From contig JBNLDC010000004.1 of the NCBI GenBank assembly GCA_050304135.1, positions 1 through 64,000 of the forward strand: a DNA stretch of 64,000 nt, in the 5' to 3' direction. Source of the DNA: JAFGNB01 sp050304135. GTDB taxonomy: Bacteria; Fibrobacterota; Chitinivibrionia; Chitinivibrionales; Chitinispirillaceae. The stretch's first letter is position 1. Each line of letters starts with the position of its first letter. Positions 34,745-43,590 of this stretch are shown here, in pieces. A program made the position numbers and the translations under genes. The notes below the pieces were generated by a model, which made no database searches, was not told the origin of the DNA, and saw only the letters and a program-made list of their open reading frames with translations.

Positions 34745-35806
34745 GTGAAGCAACAACAGGAAAATTCATTGACCGGCCGGAATGGTTCATTCGGGTTGCG
34801 GTTATTCTCCCTGCTCTTCATTGTCGGCACTGTTGCCGGTATTGCCGTAGCCGGAGAGAAAACCGCACCGGAGAGTATACCGCACTCGGAGGCTCCCCCA
34901 ACGGATATCGACTCGCTGCGAAAAGCGATCGAGCAACTGCGGCAGGAAGCGGTTCAACTGCGTGAAAAGGCGGATCAGATGGATGAAAACAGCCGGCAGG
35001 CCACCGGCAGAAAAAAATCAGGTAATTCTGATCCGCAGCCTGAGGATTCCGTGGTGGCTCCCGAGGTGTCACAGACCCCGAAAGACACCGTTGAACTGTT
35101 GTCAAAAGAGGGAACCCGCGCGTTTCTGGAATCGTTCGGTCGGAAACGGGGTGCCAGGGAACGTGGCTACGGCGGAGGGATTGGTGCGATGCCGGGAATG
35201 TTTGTAATGAATATGCGTCCGGTGCACCAGTTTCTTGATATTATTACGTCAAGCAGTGAATTCAAAGATATCACTTTTCCCCTCTACAGTAATTTTCAGG
35301 GATTTTTCATGATGGGAATCACGGGGTACGGTGCATTGGGGAACGGTTTGCGGGTGGGTGGCAGCTTTCAGTCCGGTTCGAGAAGTTACTCAACCCGTGA
35401 AAACGATACCACCTATACGGTTGATGTACATACCGCTTTTGGTGGTTTTCTGCTTGAAAAAGCGGCCGTGAGCGGGCCGATGAACTGGTTTGTCGGTGGT
35501 ATGGCAGGTGGTGCGGTGATTGATGTGAGTCCGACAAAGACCTCAAACCTGTTTTCGCATATTGATATCAGTCGTGAGATCGGAAAAGAATACAACCAGT
35601 TGAGTGCTCCGGCACTGCTTCTTGAGCTCCACGGCGGATTCACCTATACCATGGTCAACTGGTTTCACGTTGGGGGCGAACTTTCAACACCGCTGTATTT
35701 TTCGCCGTCCGGGTTCAAGACGTCGGCCGGTCAGAGTGTCACCAACGGTTTTTTAACCGTCAACCCCGGGTTTCGGATCAGAATCATTTTAGGCAATATA
35801 GGATAG
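34745..35806 (+). CDS. Outer-membrane barrel-like protein, third paralogue
   Basis: 353 residues from a GTG preceded by AGAGG at 7 bases; an in-frame GTG at 34727 is possible but has a poorer site. A signal peptide (LRLFSLLFIVGTVAGIAVA) is followed by a short heptad stretch (LRKAIEQLRQEAVQLREKAD) and a strand-rich domain ending FLTVNPGFRIRIILGNIG. It shares layout and ending with the two preceding genes: a variable N-terminal spacer and a common barrel. Function unknown; the tandem arrangement points to duplication. Confidence 0.7.
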   Translation: MKQQQENSLTGRNGSFGLRLFSLLFIVGTVAGIAVAGEKTAPESIPHSEAPPTDIDSLRKAIEQLRQEAVQLREKADQMDENSRQATGRKKSGNSDPQPEDSVVAPEVSQTPKDTVELLSKEGTRAFLESFGRKRGARERGYGGGIGAMPGMFVMNMRPVHQFLDIITSSSEFKDITFPLYSNFQGFFMMGITGYGALGNGLRVGGSFQSGSRSYSTRENDTTYTVDVHTAFGGFLLEKAAVSGPMNWFVGGMAGGAVIDVSPTKTSNLFSHIDISREIGKEYNQLSAPALLLELHGGFTYTMVNWFHVGGELSTPLYFSPSGFKTSAGQSVTNGFLTVNPGFRIRIILGNIG

Positions 35807-35819
35807 CGAAAAAGAATCA

Positions 35820-36353
35820 ATGCTCGAAAACGTCGCAGACGGATTTCTCGGGTTGTTCATGTTTTTTTCGCACTGGCTCTCGGTGGGCAATGATCAGGGT
35901 GAGATCAAAATCGCTGCCGTACAGGAACTGGGGAGCCGTGTGGTGATTGAGTGCGTCATCTCCTTTGACTGGAATGAGCGGATGAACGACCTGATTGATG
36001 CCGGTATTCCATTGCGGTTCCGGATTCAGTCGATGAGCGATCGTGGTGATACCACCATTTCGATCCGGACCTTGCTGTGCGATGTCGGTGAGTACACGTA
36101 TTCGTTCAATGACTCCATTCTGCAACCGCCTGACGGGGGTGTCTACCAGTCCAAAGAGTTCCGTCAGATCTACCGCGCACTGCGTGAATATCGCCATGTT
36201 ACCCGGCAATTCACCGCTGAAGCAGTAACGCTGCACATCGAGGCGGTACTGCTGCCGAGCAAGGTGAGTCAACTGGGCCGGAGTATTGACATGTCGGATA
36301 TATTCGGCAGCAGGAAATTCTCCACCAGAATTATCCGGAAAGAAAAACGGTAG
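35820..36353 (+). CDS. DUF4390-like protein
   Basis: 177 residues with a hydrophobic N-terminus (GFLGLFMFFSHWLSVG) that may be a signal or anchor, then alternating strands (GEIKIAAVQELGSRVVIECV, AGIPLRFRIQSMSD, RTLLCDVGEYTYSFND). It resembles DUF4390 proteins, which in many proteobacteria lie directly upstream of an NtrY-like histidine kinase, as here: the kinase gene starts five bases after its stop. The function of the family is unknown; position suggests it modulates the kinase. Confidence 0.6.
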   Translation: MLENVADGFLGLFMFFSHWLSVGNDQGEIKIAAVQELGSRVVIECVISFDWNERMNDLIDAGIPLRFRIQSMSDRGDTTISIRTLLCDVGEYTYSFNDSILQPPDGGVYQSKEFRQIYRALREYRHVTRQFTAEAVTLHIEAVLLPSKVSQLGRSIDMSDIFGSRKFSTRIIRKEKR

Positions 36354-36358
36354 CTCAT

Positions 36359-37525
36359 ATGACTCTCTGGCGTCGGCTCGAACTTGAATGGAAAGTACTG
36401 CTGCTTGCCGCAGTGCTCTTTGTCGCGTTCGTCTGGCCGGTACAGCGGTATTTTATTTCCCGGTTGACAACAACACTCGATCAGGCTATTGATCCGAATC
36501 TGGAAACGACCCTGCGTACTGAACTTGCCGATGCCGGCGGGGTGCGCAGGGAGGCAATCAAGGAACATATTGAGCGCTACCGGCAGACCCGAGTGCTTAT
36601 TCCTTTTGTGGTGCGGGAACAACAGCAGCTGCTCCTGGCGCTTTCGGTCGGGTTGTTTATCCTTTTTCTGCTGCTGTCGTACTGGGTGCTCAGCCGACTT
36701 ACCCGTCCGCTCAAACAGCTCGCAGGCGCGGTCGACAGAATCGCCAAAGGGGAGGCGGCGCAGGTAAACCGTGTTTCCGGAGGGGCGCTCGGTGTTGTTG
36801 AGCAGGCGGTGATCAATCTGCAGAGTGAGCTGATGACGTTACGTGAAAAAGCACGTATTCAGGGGATGGAATCCGCCTGGAAGGATATCGCCCGGGTAAT
36901 GGCGCACGAGATAAAAAATCCGCTTACTCCCATACGGCTTACTCTTGACCGGATCGAGGAACGGGCGGCAACCGGAAGAACGTTTGAACCGGATGAACTC
37001 TCCAAATTTCTGACCCGGATCAATGCGCAGATTGACATGCTTGAACGGCTCGTCGACCAGTTCCGCAGTTTCTCCCGGGAACCTGAGGTCCGGATTGCCG
37101 AGGTTGATTGCGCCTCACTTCTGCATCAGGTTGCCGACGGAATGGGGGGGAAACTTGCATCGACGGTTTCGGGCGAAGCAATGATTGATTCTGATCCCTA
37201 CCTGCTGCAGCAGATTTTCCTGAATCTCTGGAAAAATGCTCTTGAGGCGGGTGCCACGGCGGTTTCGGCAGTTATTGCCCGAAAAGATACCGCCGGGGCG
37301 GCGATAACCATTTCCGATAACGGCCCGGGAATCGCTTCGGCCGACATTGACCGGATCTGGTTGCCCTATGTTACCCTCAAAAAAAACGGCACCGGGCTCG
37401 GTTTACCGGTAGTGAAGCGACTGGTCGAAACGCTCGGCGGCAGCGTTTCGCTCACTTCACCCGCGGGCGATGGTGTCCGTATCGCAATCACTCTGCCGTC
37501 ACTGCGTCGTGGGGAGTCTGTCTGA
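36359..37525 (+). CDS. NtrY-like membrane histidine kinase
   Basis: 388 residues. Two transmembrane segments (VLLLAAVLFVAFVWPV at ~13-28 and LLLALSVGLFILFLLLSYWV at ~88-107) flank a short periplasmic loop. A HAMP-like region (SRLTRPLKQLAGAVDRIAKG) leads to the phosphoacceptor His183 in MAHEIKNPLTPIRLTLDRI. The ATPase domain has the N box NLWKNALEA, G1 DNGPGIA and G2 GTGLGLPVVKRL. The KNPLTPI context is typical of the NtrY group, which pairs with NtrC-family regulators. The stop TGA is immediately followed by the ATG of the regulator gene. Confidence 0.9.
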   Translation: MTLWRRLELEWKVLLLAAVLFVAFVWPVQRYFISRLTTTLDQAIDPNLETTLRTELADAGGVRREAIKEHIERYRQTRVLIPFVVREQQQLLLALSVGLFILFLLLSYWVLSRLTRPLKQLAGAVDRIAKGEAAQVNRVSGGALGVVEQAVINLQSELMTLREKARIQGMESAWKDIARVMAHEIKNPLTPIRLTLDRIEERAATGRTFEPDELSKFLTRINAQIDMLERLVDQFRSFSREPEVRIAEVDCASLLHQVADGMGGKLASTVSGEAMIDSDPYLLQQIFLNLWKNALEAGATAVSAVIARKDTAGAAITISDNGPGIASADIDRIWLPYVTLKKNGTGLGLPVVKRLVETLGGSVSLTSPAGDGVRIAITLPSLRRGESV

Positions 37526-38881
37526 ATGGAAAAGAACATGCGAATCGGGATTGTGGATGATGAAGCGGCGATCCGGGAGAGCCTTTCGGAAATTCTGGTT
37601 GAAGAAGGATATGCTGTTGCTTGTGCCGAGAGTGCGCGTGAGGCACGGGCAATCATCGGTTCCGGGGTGGATCTGGTGCTGCTTGATATCAAACTCGGCA
37701 GTGACAACGGGATTGAGCTGCTAAAGGAGATCAAGATCCAGCGCCCCTTTCTGCCGGTTATCATGATAAGCGGTCACGGGACGGTCGCACTTACCGCCGA
37801 GGCGTTCAAGCTGGGTGCGCATGAATTCATGGAAAAACCGCTGCGGTTGATACAGGTGCGAGCCTGTGTTCGCAATGCACTCGAGGCGGTCAAGCTTAAA
37901 AACCGGATGATGGAACAGGAACGGTCGCAGCTTCCCCGCCCGTTGTACCAGTCAAAAGTCATGAAGCAGCTCTTCGCCCAGGCATCGCGACTTGCCTCGC
38001 TGCGTGAGCCGGTAGTCATTACCGGTCCATCCGGTGCGGGAAAGGAACTGATCGCGCACGCTCTCCATTACGATGGTGTCCGGAGAGAAGGGCCGTTCAC
38101 TGCCACCAACGCGGCATCAATGCCGGTAACCCTCGCCGAGGATGAACTCTTCGGCCATGAAAAAGGGGCGTTCACCGGTGCCGACCGGCTGCGCATCGGC
38201 TGTCTGGAGAAGGCGCACGGGGGCACTCTGTTTCTGGATGAAATAGCCGATCTCGATCTACAGATTCAGGCGAAACTGCTGCGGGTACTCGAGACGGGAA
38301 CACTCATGCGGCTCGGGGGTATGCAACAAGTAAAGGTTGACGTGAGGATAATCGCCGCCACTCATAAAAATCTGGCGAGAATGGTCGAGGAGGGGGCGTT
38401 CAGGCACGATCTCTGGTACCGGTTGTGCGCCTTTGTGCTCCAGGTCCCGCCGCTTGCCGACCGCAGGGAGGATATTCCCCTTCTTGCCACGGCGTTTTTA
38501 AAAAAGACCTGCGCCGATATGGGATGTGTCAAGGAATTCTCCGCCGGGGCTCTTGCCTGCCTGGAGACGATGCCGTTTCCCGGCAACGTGAGGGAACTGC
38601 GGCATATGGTTACCCGTGCGGCGGTTTTTTCCGATGAGGCTACCATTGGTGAGCAGGCAATCCGTTCAGTAGTTCCGACTTCGTCATCGGCACCGTCATC
38701 CGCAGCACCCTCTGCCGCATATCATGACTATGATTTCAGAACAGCGCGGGATAAATTCGAAAGGGATTACTTCAAGGCTGTTCTCGGGAAGGCGTCGGGA
38801 AACATTACCGCAGCCGCCGCTGCGATCGGCATGGCACAATCAAATCTTTCGAGAAAGCTTAAAGAACTCGGTTTGCGCTAG
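37526..38881 (+). CDS. NtrC-family sigma-54-dependent response regulator
   Basis: 451 residues. The receiver domain (~5-120) has DDE, phospho-acceptor Asp54 (VLLDIKLG) and a KPL lysine. The AAA+ domain (~140-370) has Walker A GPSGAGKE, the sigma-54 contact loop EKGAFTGAD, Walker B GGTLFLDEIADL and the second FRHDLWYRL motif. The C-terminal Fis-type helix-turn-helix reads NITAAAAAIGMAQSNLSRKL. It should activate sigma-54 promoters after phosphorylation by the adjacent kinase. A near-perfect -24/-12 promoter lies only 162 bases past its stop, and rpoN itself is in the window at 47896-49341. Confidence 0.93.
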   Translation: MEKNMRIGIVDDEAAIRESLSEILVEEGYAVACAESAREARAIIGSGVDLVLLDIKLGSDNGIELLKEIKIQRPFLPVIMISGHGTVALTAEAFKLGAHEFMEKPLRLIQVRACVRNALEAVKLKNRMMEQERSQLPRPLYQSKVMKQLFAQASRLASLREPVVITGPSGAGKELIAHALHYDGVRREGPFTATNAASMPVTLAEDELFGHEKGAFTGADRLRIGCLEKAHGGTLFLDEIADLDLQIQAKLLRVLETGTLMRLGGMQQVKVDVRIIAATHKNLARMVEEGAFRHDLWYRLCAFVLQVPPLADRREDIPLLATAFLKKTCADMGCVKEFSAGALACLETMPFPGNVRELRHMVTRAAVFSDEATIGEQAIRSVVPTSSSAPSSAAPSAAYHDYDFRTARDKFERDYFKAVLGKASGNITAAAAAIGMAQSNLSRKLKELGLR

Positions 38882-39042
38882 ACGGGGAGCTTCCCAACAT
38901 GACCCATACGAATAATTCCGGGTATCGAATTTCCAGCATTCCCCGGTGTTGACCGACGGATCAGGTGTAATATTTTTTTACAACTGTCAGGGAAACTTTA
39001 CAGTATTACCTGCATTTCAAGCGCATACTGTCCATAATAATA

Positions 39043-39058
39043 TGGCACGTCATTTGCT
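39043..39058 (+). promoter_or_regulatory. Sigma-54 (-24/-12) promoter
   Basis: TGGCACGTCATTTGCT matches TGGCAC-N5-TTGCW at every position. GG (39044-39045) and GC (39056-39057) are 12 bases apart, as required. The predicted start is ~39069. No plausible ORF start with a ribosome binding site follows before an intrinsic terminator at 39187-39223. Confidence 0.75.
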
Positions 39059-39068
39059 TTGATAGTAA

Positions 39069-39223
39069 ACAACGAAAAGAAGTGATATTCGTCAACCGGT
39101 AACATCTACCTTGTTATACATGGTGCCGGTGTATAAATACGATAACGATTTCCCATTCACCTCAAATGCTGGAATAGAATTGGGAAGGGGCCGATCTGCA
39201 ATGGACCGGCCCCTGTTTTTTTT
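39069..39223 (+). ncRNA. Candidate sigma-54-dependent small RNA
   Basis: A transcript from the -24/-12 promoter to the intrinsic terminator would be about 155 bases. It could fold a perfect 7-bp stem (TTATACA 39114-39120 with TGTATAA 39130-39136, loop TGGTGCCGG) and the terminator stem. A frame starting at ATG 39120 runs through the terminator without stopping, has no ribosome binding site and is not convincing protein. The layout recalls Qrr-type RNAs of Vibrio, which are also sigma-54-dependent and lie beside NtrC-family regulators; no sequence relation is claimed. It lies between the regulator gene and a convergent polysaccharide gene. Confidence 0.5.
39187..39223 (+). terminator. Intrinsic terminator of the candidate small RNA
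   Basis: GGGGCCG (39187-39193) pairs with CGGCCCC (39207-39213) and is followed by TGTTTTTTTTG. Its T-run lies on the plus strand, so it serves plus-strand transcription. It is 32 bases from the stop of the convergent gene and might slow that transcript too. Confidence 0.8.
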
Positions 39224-39254
39224 GTTATCTGTTGTCAGGAATGGAGCAATGGTG

Positions 39255-40700
39255 TCAATGGGCTCCCTTGCCGGTGAATACCACCAGAATCGTCCGGAGC
39301 ATGATTTTAAAGTCAAGGCCGATTGACATGTTTTCAAAGTAGTAGAGGTCGTAGAGTACCTTCTGCTTGACATCCTCAATAGTTTCGTCGTACTTGTGCT
39401 TTACCTGTGCCCAACCGGTAATCCCCGGTTTCATTTTAATCCGCCGGACATACCACGGAATCTCTTTTTTCAGCATGTCAACAAAGTAGGGCCGTTCAGG
39501 CCGGGGGCCGACAAGGCTCATCTCTCCCTTGAGCACATTTAAAAACTGCGGAATTTCATCGAGACGGGTTTTCCGCAGGAAACGTCCCACCGGGGTAATC
39601 CGCGGATCATTTTCGGTTGCCCACTGGGGTCCGGCCCGTTTCTCCGCATCGCTGTACATGGAACGGAACTTGAGCATGGTGAAGTTTTTACCATTTCTCC
39701 CCACCCGCACCTGTTTATAAACTGCCGGTCCCTCTGAGGTCGCCCGAATGACAATGGTAAGCAAGAGACTGACGGGGGCACCCAGCAGCAGCACCGTTGC
39801 CGAGACGGCTATATCTATCAGCCGCTTGATCTGTGCCTCCCATGCGGGCATATGATCCTGCAGCAGCACCATTAGCGGTACCCCGAAAATCTGATGTGTT
39901 TTAAAGTGACCGGTAATCACGTCCATTAGTGAGGGGACCATATAGATAGTTACCCTGATGTCGCCGCAATATTCGAGAATTTTCTGAATTTCGTTCGGCG
40001 AAGCACTGACATGGGTAATGATAAGCCCGGTAATCCGTTCCTTTTTAACCACCTGCGGAATATCGGAATAGGTTCCCAGAACATGGTAATCATTATGCAT
40101 GGTCCCTTTTTTCCTGCCGTCATCGTCAATGTAGCCTGCCACACGGTAACCGAGTTTGGGAAAACGATTGATGTCGAGTGCCAGCTGTGCTCCGGAAGGG
40201 TTGGCGCCTATAATGAGCACTTTTGAGACGGCGATCCCGCGGGAGAAGAGCAGCGAGAGCAGGGTATGCATGATGAATCGGTTGCCTGCTGCGAAAAAAA
40301 GCATGCAGGTGCCGTAGGTGATTAAAATCGGCATTTTTGTAGGGGTGAACAGCACGCGTGGGTTACCCTCACGGGCGAATTCAATCACCTGTGGTGCACT
40401 GGTCACCAGAAAAAGGAGAAACATGCCGATGCCCACCGTCCGTCCCACGACAAAAAGTTCGTCGAGTCGTGACTCTTTGTACCAGTCCCGGTAGAGACCG
40501 GTGAAAAAAAAGAGAACAATCCAGAGTGATGAAACGATAAGTGACGGATAGAAGTGGCTTGCCAGGTCAAGGGTCGGGTCAAGCGCTTCGGGAAAGAGGT
40601 TTGATTTGTACCGGAGCCAGAATGCGGCGAAGTACGCCACGTTTATCGCGAGAACATCAAAGATGAAGGTAAAGAGCTTTTCTAAAAACCGTGCAGCCAT
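39255..40700 (-). CDS. Polyprenyl-phosphate sugar phosphotransferase (WbaP/EpsL-like)
   Basis: 481 residues. The N-terminal half has about four membrane segments and a Rossmann-like central domain (VLIIGANPSGAQLALDINRF). The C-terminal half is the bacterial sugar-transferase domain: KRLIDIAVSATVLLLGAPVS, VGRNGKNFTMLKFRSMYSDA, the acidic LRKTRLDEIPQFLNVLKGEM, SLVGPRPERP and KPGITGWAQV. It transfers a sugar 1-phosphate to undecaprenyl phosphate to start exopolysaccharide or O-antigen units. I chose the ATG at 40698-40700, eight bases after the stop of the preceding gene; a longer in-frame start would lie inside that gene. Confidence 0.88.
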   Translation of the reverse strand: MAARFLEKLFTFIFDVLAINVAYFAAFWLRYKSNLFPEALDPTLDLASHFYPSLIVSSLWIVLFFFTGLYRDWYKESRLDELFVVGRTVGIGMFLLFLVTSAPQVIEFAREGNPRVLFTPTKMPILITYGTCMLFFAAGNRFIMHTLLSLLFSRGIAVSKVLIIGANPSGAQLALDINRFPKLGYRVAGYIDDDGRKKGTMHNDYHVLGTYSDIPQVVKKERITGLIITHVSASPNEIQKILEYCGDIRVTIYMVPSLMDVITGHFKTHQIFGVPLMVLLQDHMPAWEAQIKRLIDIAVSATVLLLGAPVSLLLTIVIRATSEGPAVYKQVRVGRNGKNFTMLKFRSMYSDAEKRAGPQWATENDPRITPVGRFLRKTRLDEIPQFLNVLKGEMSLVGPRPERPYFVDMLKKEIPWYVRRIKMKPGITGWAQVKHKYDETIEDVKQKVLYDLYYFENMSIGLDFKIMLRTILVVFTGKGAH

Positions 40701-40707
40701 ACGATTG

Positions 40708-41892
40708 TTACCATGTATGCTTGATAAAGCGGTCGAAGAGCGTTGGCCCTGAAATCGGCGTGCATTGACTCGCCGCAGTTTCACTATAGTGGTCATTACC
40801 GTTTGATGCCACGCCGGGGCCACTCAGGATAAAGGGTACCGGTTCTCCACTGTGCGTCCGGATCGACACTGGTGTCGCATGGTCGGGGGCAACAAGCATT
40901 CGGATATCACCCCGTTCCTCCTGAAAGCGTACCATCTCTCCAACGATATGGGTATCGAACTCTTCTATCGCCTGAATTTTCTTTTCGAGTAGTCCCTCGT
41001 GACCGGTTTCATCGGGTGCCTCGACATGGAGGTACACCAGATCCTCCTCCTCGAGTGCGGCGCGTGCGGCGGCAACCTTACCGGCGTAATTGGTACCGAG
41101 ATACCCGGTGGCACCTTCCACCAGACGGACCTGCAGACCGGCAAGCACACCGATACCGCGCACCAGATCGACTGCGGAGATCACTGATCCGGTGATGCCG
41201 TACCGCTGCGCCATCGACGGCAGTGACCGCTGAAAGCCCTCCCCCCAGAGCCATATATCGGTAACCGGAGGCTTTCCCGTACTGCGTCGCGTACGGTTGA
41301 CTTCTGATGCAGCGAGCACTTCCCGTGCGCGTTCCATCAGCCGGAGCAGTTCCTCGGCACGTTCTCCCTGCGGAAGGTATGACTGGATCGGCTTACCGGT
41401 AATATCGTGGGGTGGTGTCGTATGCAGATCTCCTGTAAAGCCGTCGCAGACCAGCAGATGACGGTAGCTGATTCCCGGATGAAAGGTGATTGTTTCCGAG
41501 GAGCAATGCTTCTGCAGCTCGGCGATAAGAACGTGCGCCTCGGTTGTACTGATGTGACCCGCACTGTAATCGAACATCGTGCTGTTTTCGATGGTAACGA
41601 GATTGCACCGGAACGCCATCTCTTTTTCCGTCAGCCGCACTCCCATGCTTGCCGCTTCAATCGGTGCCCTGCCGCTGTAGTAGGTCATTGGATCGTAGCC
41701 GAGCAGCGCGAGGTTGGCCACGTCACTGCCGGGGTGCATTCCTTCGGGAACGGTTGCGACCAGACCGATGGTGCCTGCGGCGGCAATGCGGTCCATATTG
41801 GGGGTTCGGGCGTAGTGGAGCGGGGTGCGGTTATCGAGCTGGGCAATCGGCCAGTCGGCCATACCGTCACCGACCAGAAAAGCGTATTTCAT
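40708..41892 (-). CDS. apgM: ApgM-type phosphoglycerate-mutase-like protein, possible homoserine kinase
   Basis: 394 residues of the alkaline-phosphatase superfamily. Metal-binding motifs include FLVGDGMADWP, the catalytic Ser in GSDVANLALLGYDP, HVEAPDETGHEG, and PDHATPVSIRTHSGEPVPF. Archaeal-type ApgM enzymes convert 3- to 2-phosphoglycerate. A subgroup located in threonine operons has been proposed as an alternative homoserine kinase. Here the gene overlaps threonine synthase by one base (TAATG) and homoserine dehydrogenase is next, while no thrB kinase is present. That context favours the homoserine-kinase role, which remains inference. Confidence 0.8.
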   Translation of the reverse strand: MKYAFLVGDGMADWPIAQLDNRTPLHYARTPNMDRIAAAGTIGLVATVPEGMHPGSDVANLALLGYDPMTYYSGRAPIEAASMGVRLTEKEMAFRCNLVTIENSTMFDYSAGHISTTEAHVLIAELQKHCSSETITFHPGISYRHLLVCDGFTGDLHTTPPHDITGKPIQSYLPQGERAEELLRLMERAREVLAASEVNRTRRSTGKPPVTDIWLWGEGFQRSLPSMAQRYGITGSVISAVDLVRGIGVLAGLQVRLVEGATGYLGTNYAGKVAAARAALEEEDLVYLHVEAPDETGHEGLLEKKIQAIEEFDTHIVGEMVRFQEERGDIRMLVAPDHATPVSIRTHSGEPVPFILSGPGVASNGNDHYSETAASQCTPISGPTLFDRFIKHTW

Positions 41893-43400
41893 TACATGCC
41901 CTTTCCCCGCAACGCGGGAAGAATGGTACTGTTGATGATCTCCATAACCGTGTCCTGCATCTGTTCCTTGTCAATCAGGCGGTCGTGCAGGACCGGCCGG
42001 TCACGCAGTCCGGTAAGCGCATGGTGTACCGGAGTCTTCGAGAGCGCCGCAAGACGGTCGATGCAGACGAACTCATCGTCGGGAGTGGATTCTTCAAGGG
42101 CGCCCAGCACATCGCAGCTGAATTTGTACGGGCTTGCCGTTGACGCGATGATGGTGGTTTTTCCGCGGCCGGAAAAACGTCTGTTCAGGGCGACACCCAC
42201 GGCGGTATGGGTATCCAGCAGGTAGCCGTATTCGGTGTGGATGTCTTTGATGGTTGAGAGGACTTCGGCTTCGTCAACCCATCCCGAGAGAATCACTTCG
42301 TCGATGTTCCGATGAGTTGCCGTATCGACGGTAAAGGATCCGGTCTGTGCGAGTTCTTCGTACCAGGAGGTTATCTTCCCGGTATCGCCACCGGTTATTG
42401 CATACAGAAACCGTTCGAGATTCGAGGAGATGAGGATGTCCATTGAGGGTGCATTCGTCCGGAAGAAATCACGGTTGCGCGAATAGGTGCCGGTGGCGAA
42501 GAAATCGGCGAGTACCCGGTTTTTATTCGAGGCACAGATAAGTTTATCGACAGGCAGGCCCATGCACCGGGCGTAATATCCGGCGAGAATGTTGCCGAAA
42601 TTGCCGGTAGGGACACAAAAGTCAACCGGTTCACCGCTCCTGACGGTGCCGCTGCGCACCGCCTCGCCGTAAGCAGTGAAATAATAGACGATCTGAGGAC
42701 AGAGCCGGCCCCAGTTGATGGAATTGGCGGATGAAAATTCGATTCCCGAAGATTTGAGTTGTACCCGCAGGGTTGCATCGGAAAAGAGTTCCTTGACCGC
42801 CGTCTGGCAGTCGTCAAAATTGCCGTGTACGGCAACCACGGTGGTGTTGTCGCCGTCGGTGGTGGTCATCTGCAGCTGCTGGATCTCGCTGACGCCGTCG
42901 TTCGGGTAGAATACGATAATGGAGATCCCCGGTGCATTTTTAAATCCCTCGAGCGCGGCTTTTCCGGTATCACCCGAGGTGGCGACCAGAATGACGGTAT
43001 GAAGCGCGTTGCCGGTTTTCTTTTTGGCACAGGCGAGCAGATGGGGCATGATCTGCAGGGCAACGTCCTTGAATGCCGCCGTGGGACCGTGCCAGAGTTC
43101 CATGATCTGCTGTTCGGTGCCCAGCGGAACCATATCGACGACACGGGGTGTATTGAAGGTCGATTCGTTATACGCACTCTTGAGACAGGAGTGCAGTTCC
43201 GCCTCGGTGTAGTCGGTCAGAAGAAGCTCCAGTACCGATTTGGCGACTTCTTTGTACGACGCAGTGCCGGTGTAGGCTTCAGCGGGAAGAATCGGGAGCG
43301 ATTGCGGAACAAAGAGTCCGCCCTGCGGTACCATACCGAGTCCGATTGCCTGCGAAGCGGTTACCGGCGGGAAATTACCCCGCGTACTGATGTACATCAT
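41892..43400 (-). CDS. thrC: Threonine synthase
   Basis: 502 residues, the long ThrC class. It converts O-phosphohomoserine to threonine with PLP. The N-terminal MMYISTRGNFPPVTASQAIG matches the class. The PLP lysine lies in WHGPTAAFKDVALQ, the phosphate-binding loop in VATSGDTGKAALEGF, and the VPTGNFGNILAGYYARCMG stretch is diagnostic. The ATG has only a weak AAAAAAGGG site 13 bases upstream. The 190-base gap upstream contains a short Thr/Ile-rich frame that may be an attenuation leader. The end overlaps apgM by one base. Confidence 0.93.
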   Translation of the reverse strand: MMYISTRGNFPPVTASQAIGLGMVPQGGLFVPQSLPILPAEAYTGTASYKEVAKSVLELLLTDYTEAELHSCLKSAYNESTFNTPRVVDMVPLGTEQQIMELWHGPTAAFKDVALQIMPHLLACAKKKTGNALHTVILVATSGDTGKAALEGFKNAPGISIIVFYPNDGVSEIQQLQMTTTDGDNTTVVAVHGNFDDCQTAVKELFSDATLRVQLKSSGIEFSSANSINWGRLCPQIVYYFTAYGEAVRSGTVRSGEPVDFCVPTGNFGNILAGYYARCMGLPVDKLICASNKNRVLADFFATGTYSRNRDFFRTNAPSMDILISSNLERFLYAITGGDTGKITSWYEELAQTGSFTVDTATHRNIDEVILSGWVDEAEVLSTIKDIHTEYGYLLDTHTAVGVALNRRFSGRGKTTIIASTASPYKFSCDVLGALEESTPDDEFVCIDRLAALSKTPVHHALTGLRDRPVLHDRLIDKEQMQDTVMEIINSTILPALRGKGM

Positions 43401-43467
43401 ATATGATTAAACCCTTTTTTATGGACAAAATAACTTTTGCGGTTTCAATTGCCGCAGCAATTACGTT

Positions 43468-43533
43468 TCAGATCCAACGGATGATCGTTGCGGTAATAGT
43501 GGCACTTCGCAGGAGACTCCGCTTTATTTCCAT
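43468..43533 (-). CDS. Candidate thr leader peptide upstream of thrC
   Basis: A 21-codon frame, MEIKRSLLRSATITATIIRW plus I, ends in TGA. Eight of its last eleven residues apart from Arg, Trp and Ala are Thr or Ile, similar to the E. coli thr leader, which senses Thr and Ile. It lies between hom and thrC. Downstream, two mutually exclusive hairpins are possible (AATTGC/GCAATT and TGCGG/CCGCA), but no T-run follows, so a classical terminator is missing. The composition could also be chance. Confidence 0.4.
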   Translation of the reverse strand: MEIKRSLLRSATITATIIRWI

Positions 43534-43590
43534 ACGACGCGACCGGTACCGTTTCCGGATGGCTTCGACGTCGGGTGCTGGTTACCGGTG

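Noticed and set aside
39111..39326. A 71-codon plus-strand frame over the candidate small RNA
   Set aside because: It runs through the intrinsic terminator into the convergent gene and has no ribosome binding site.
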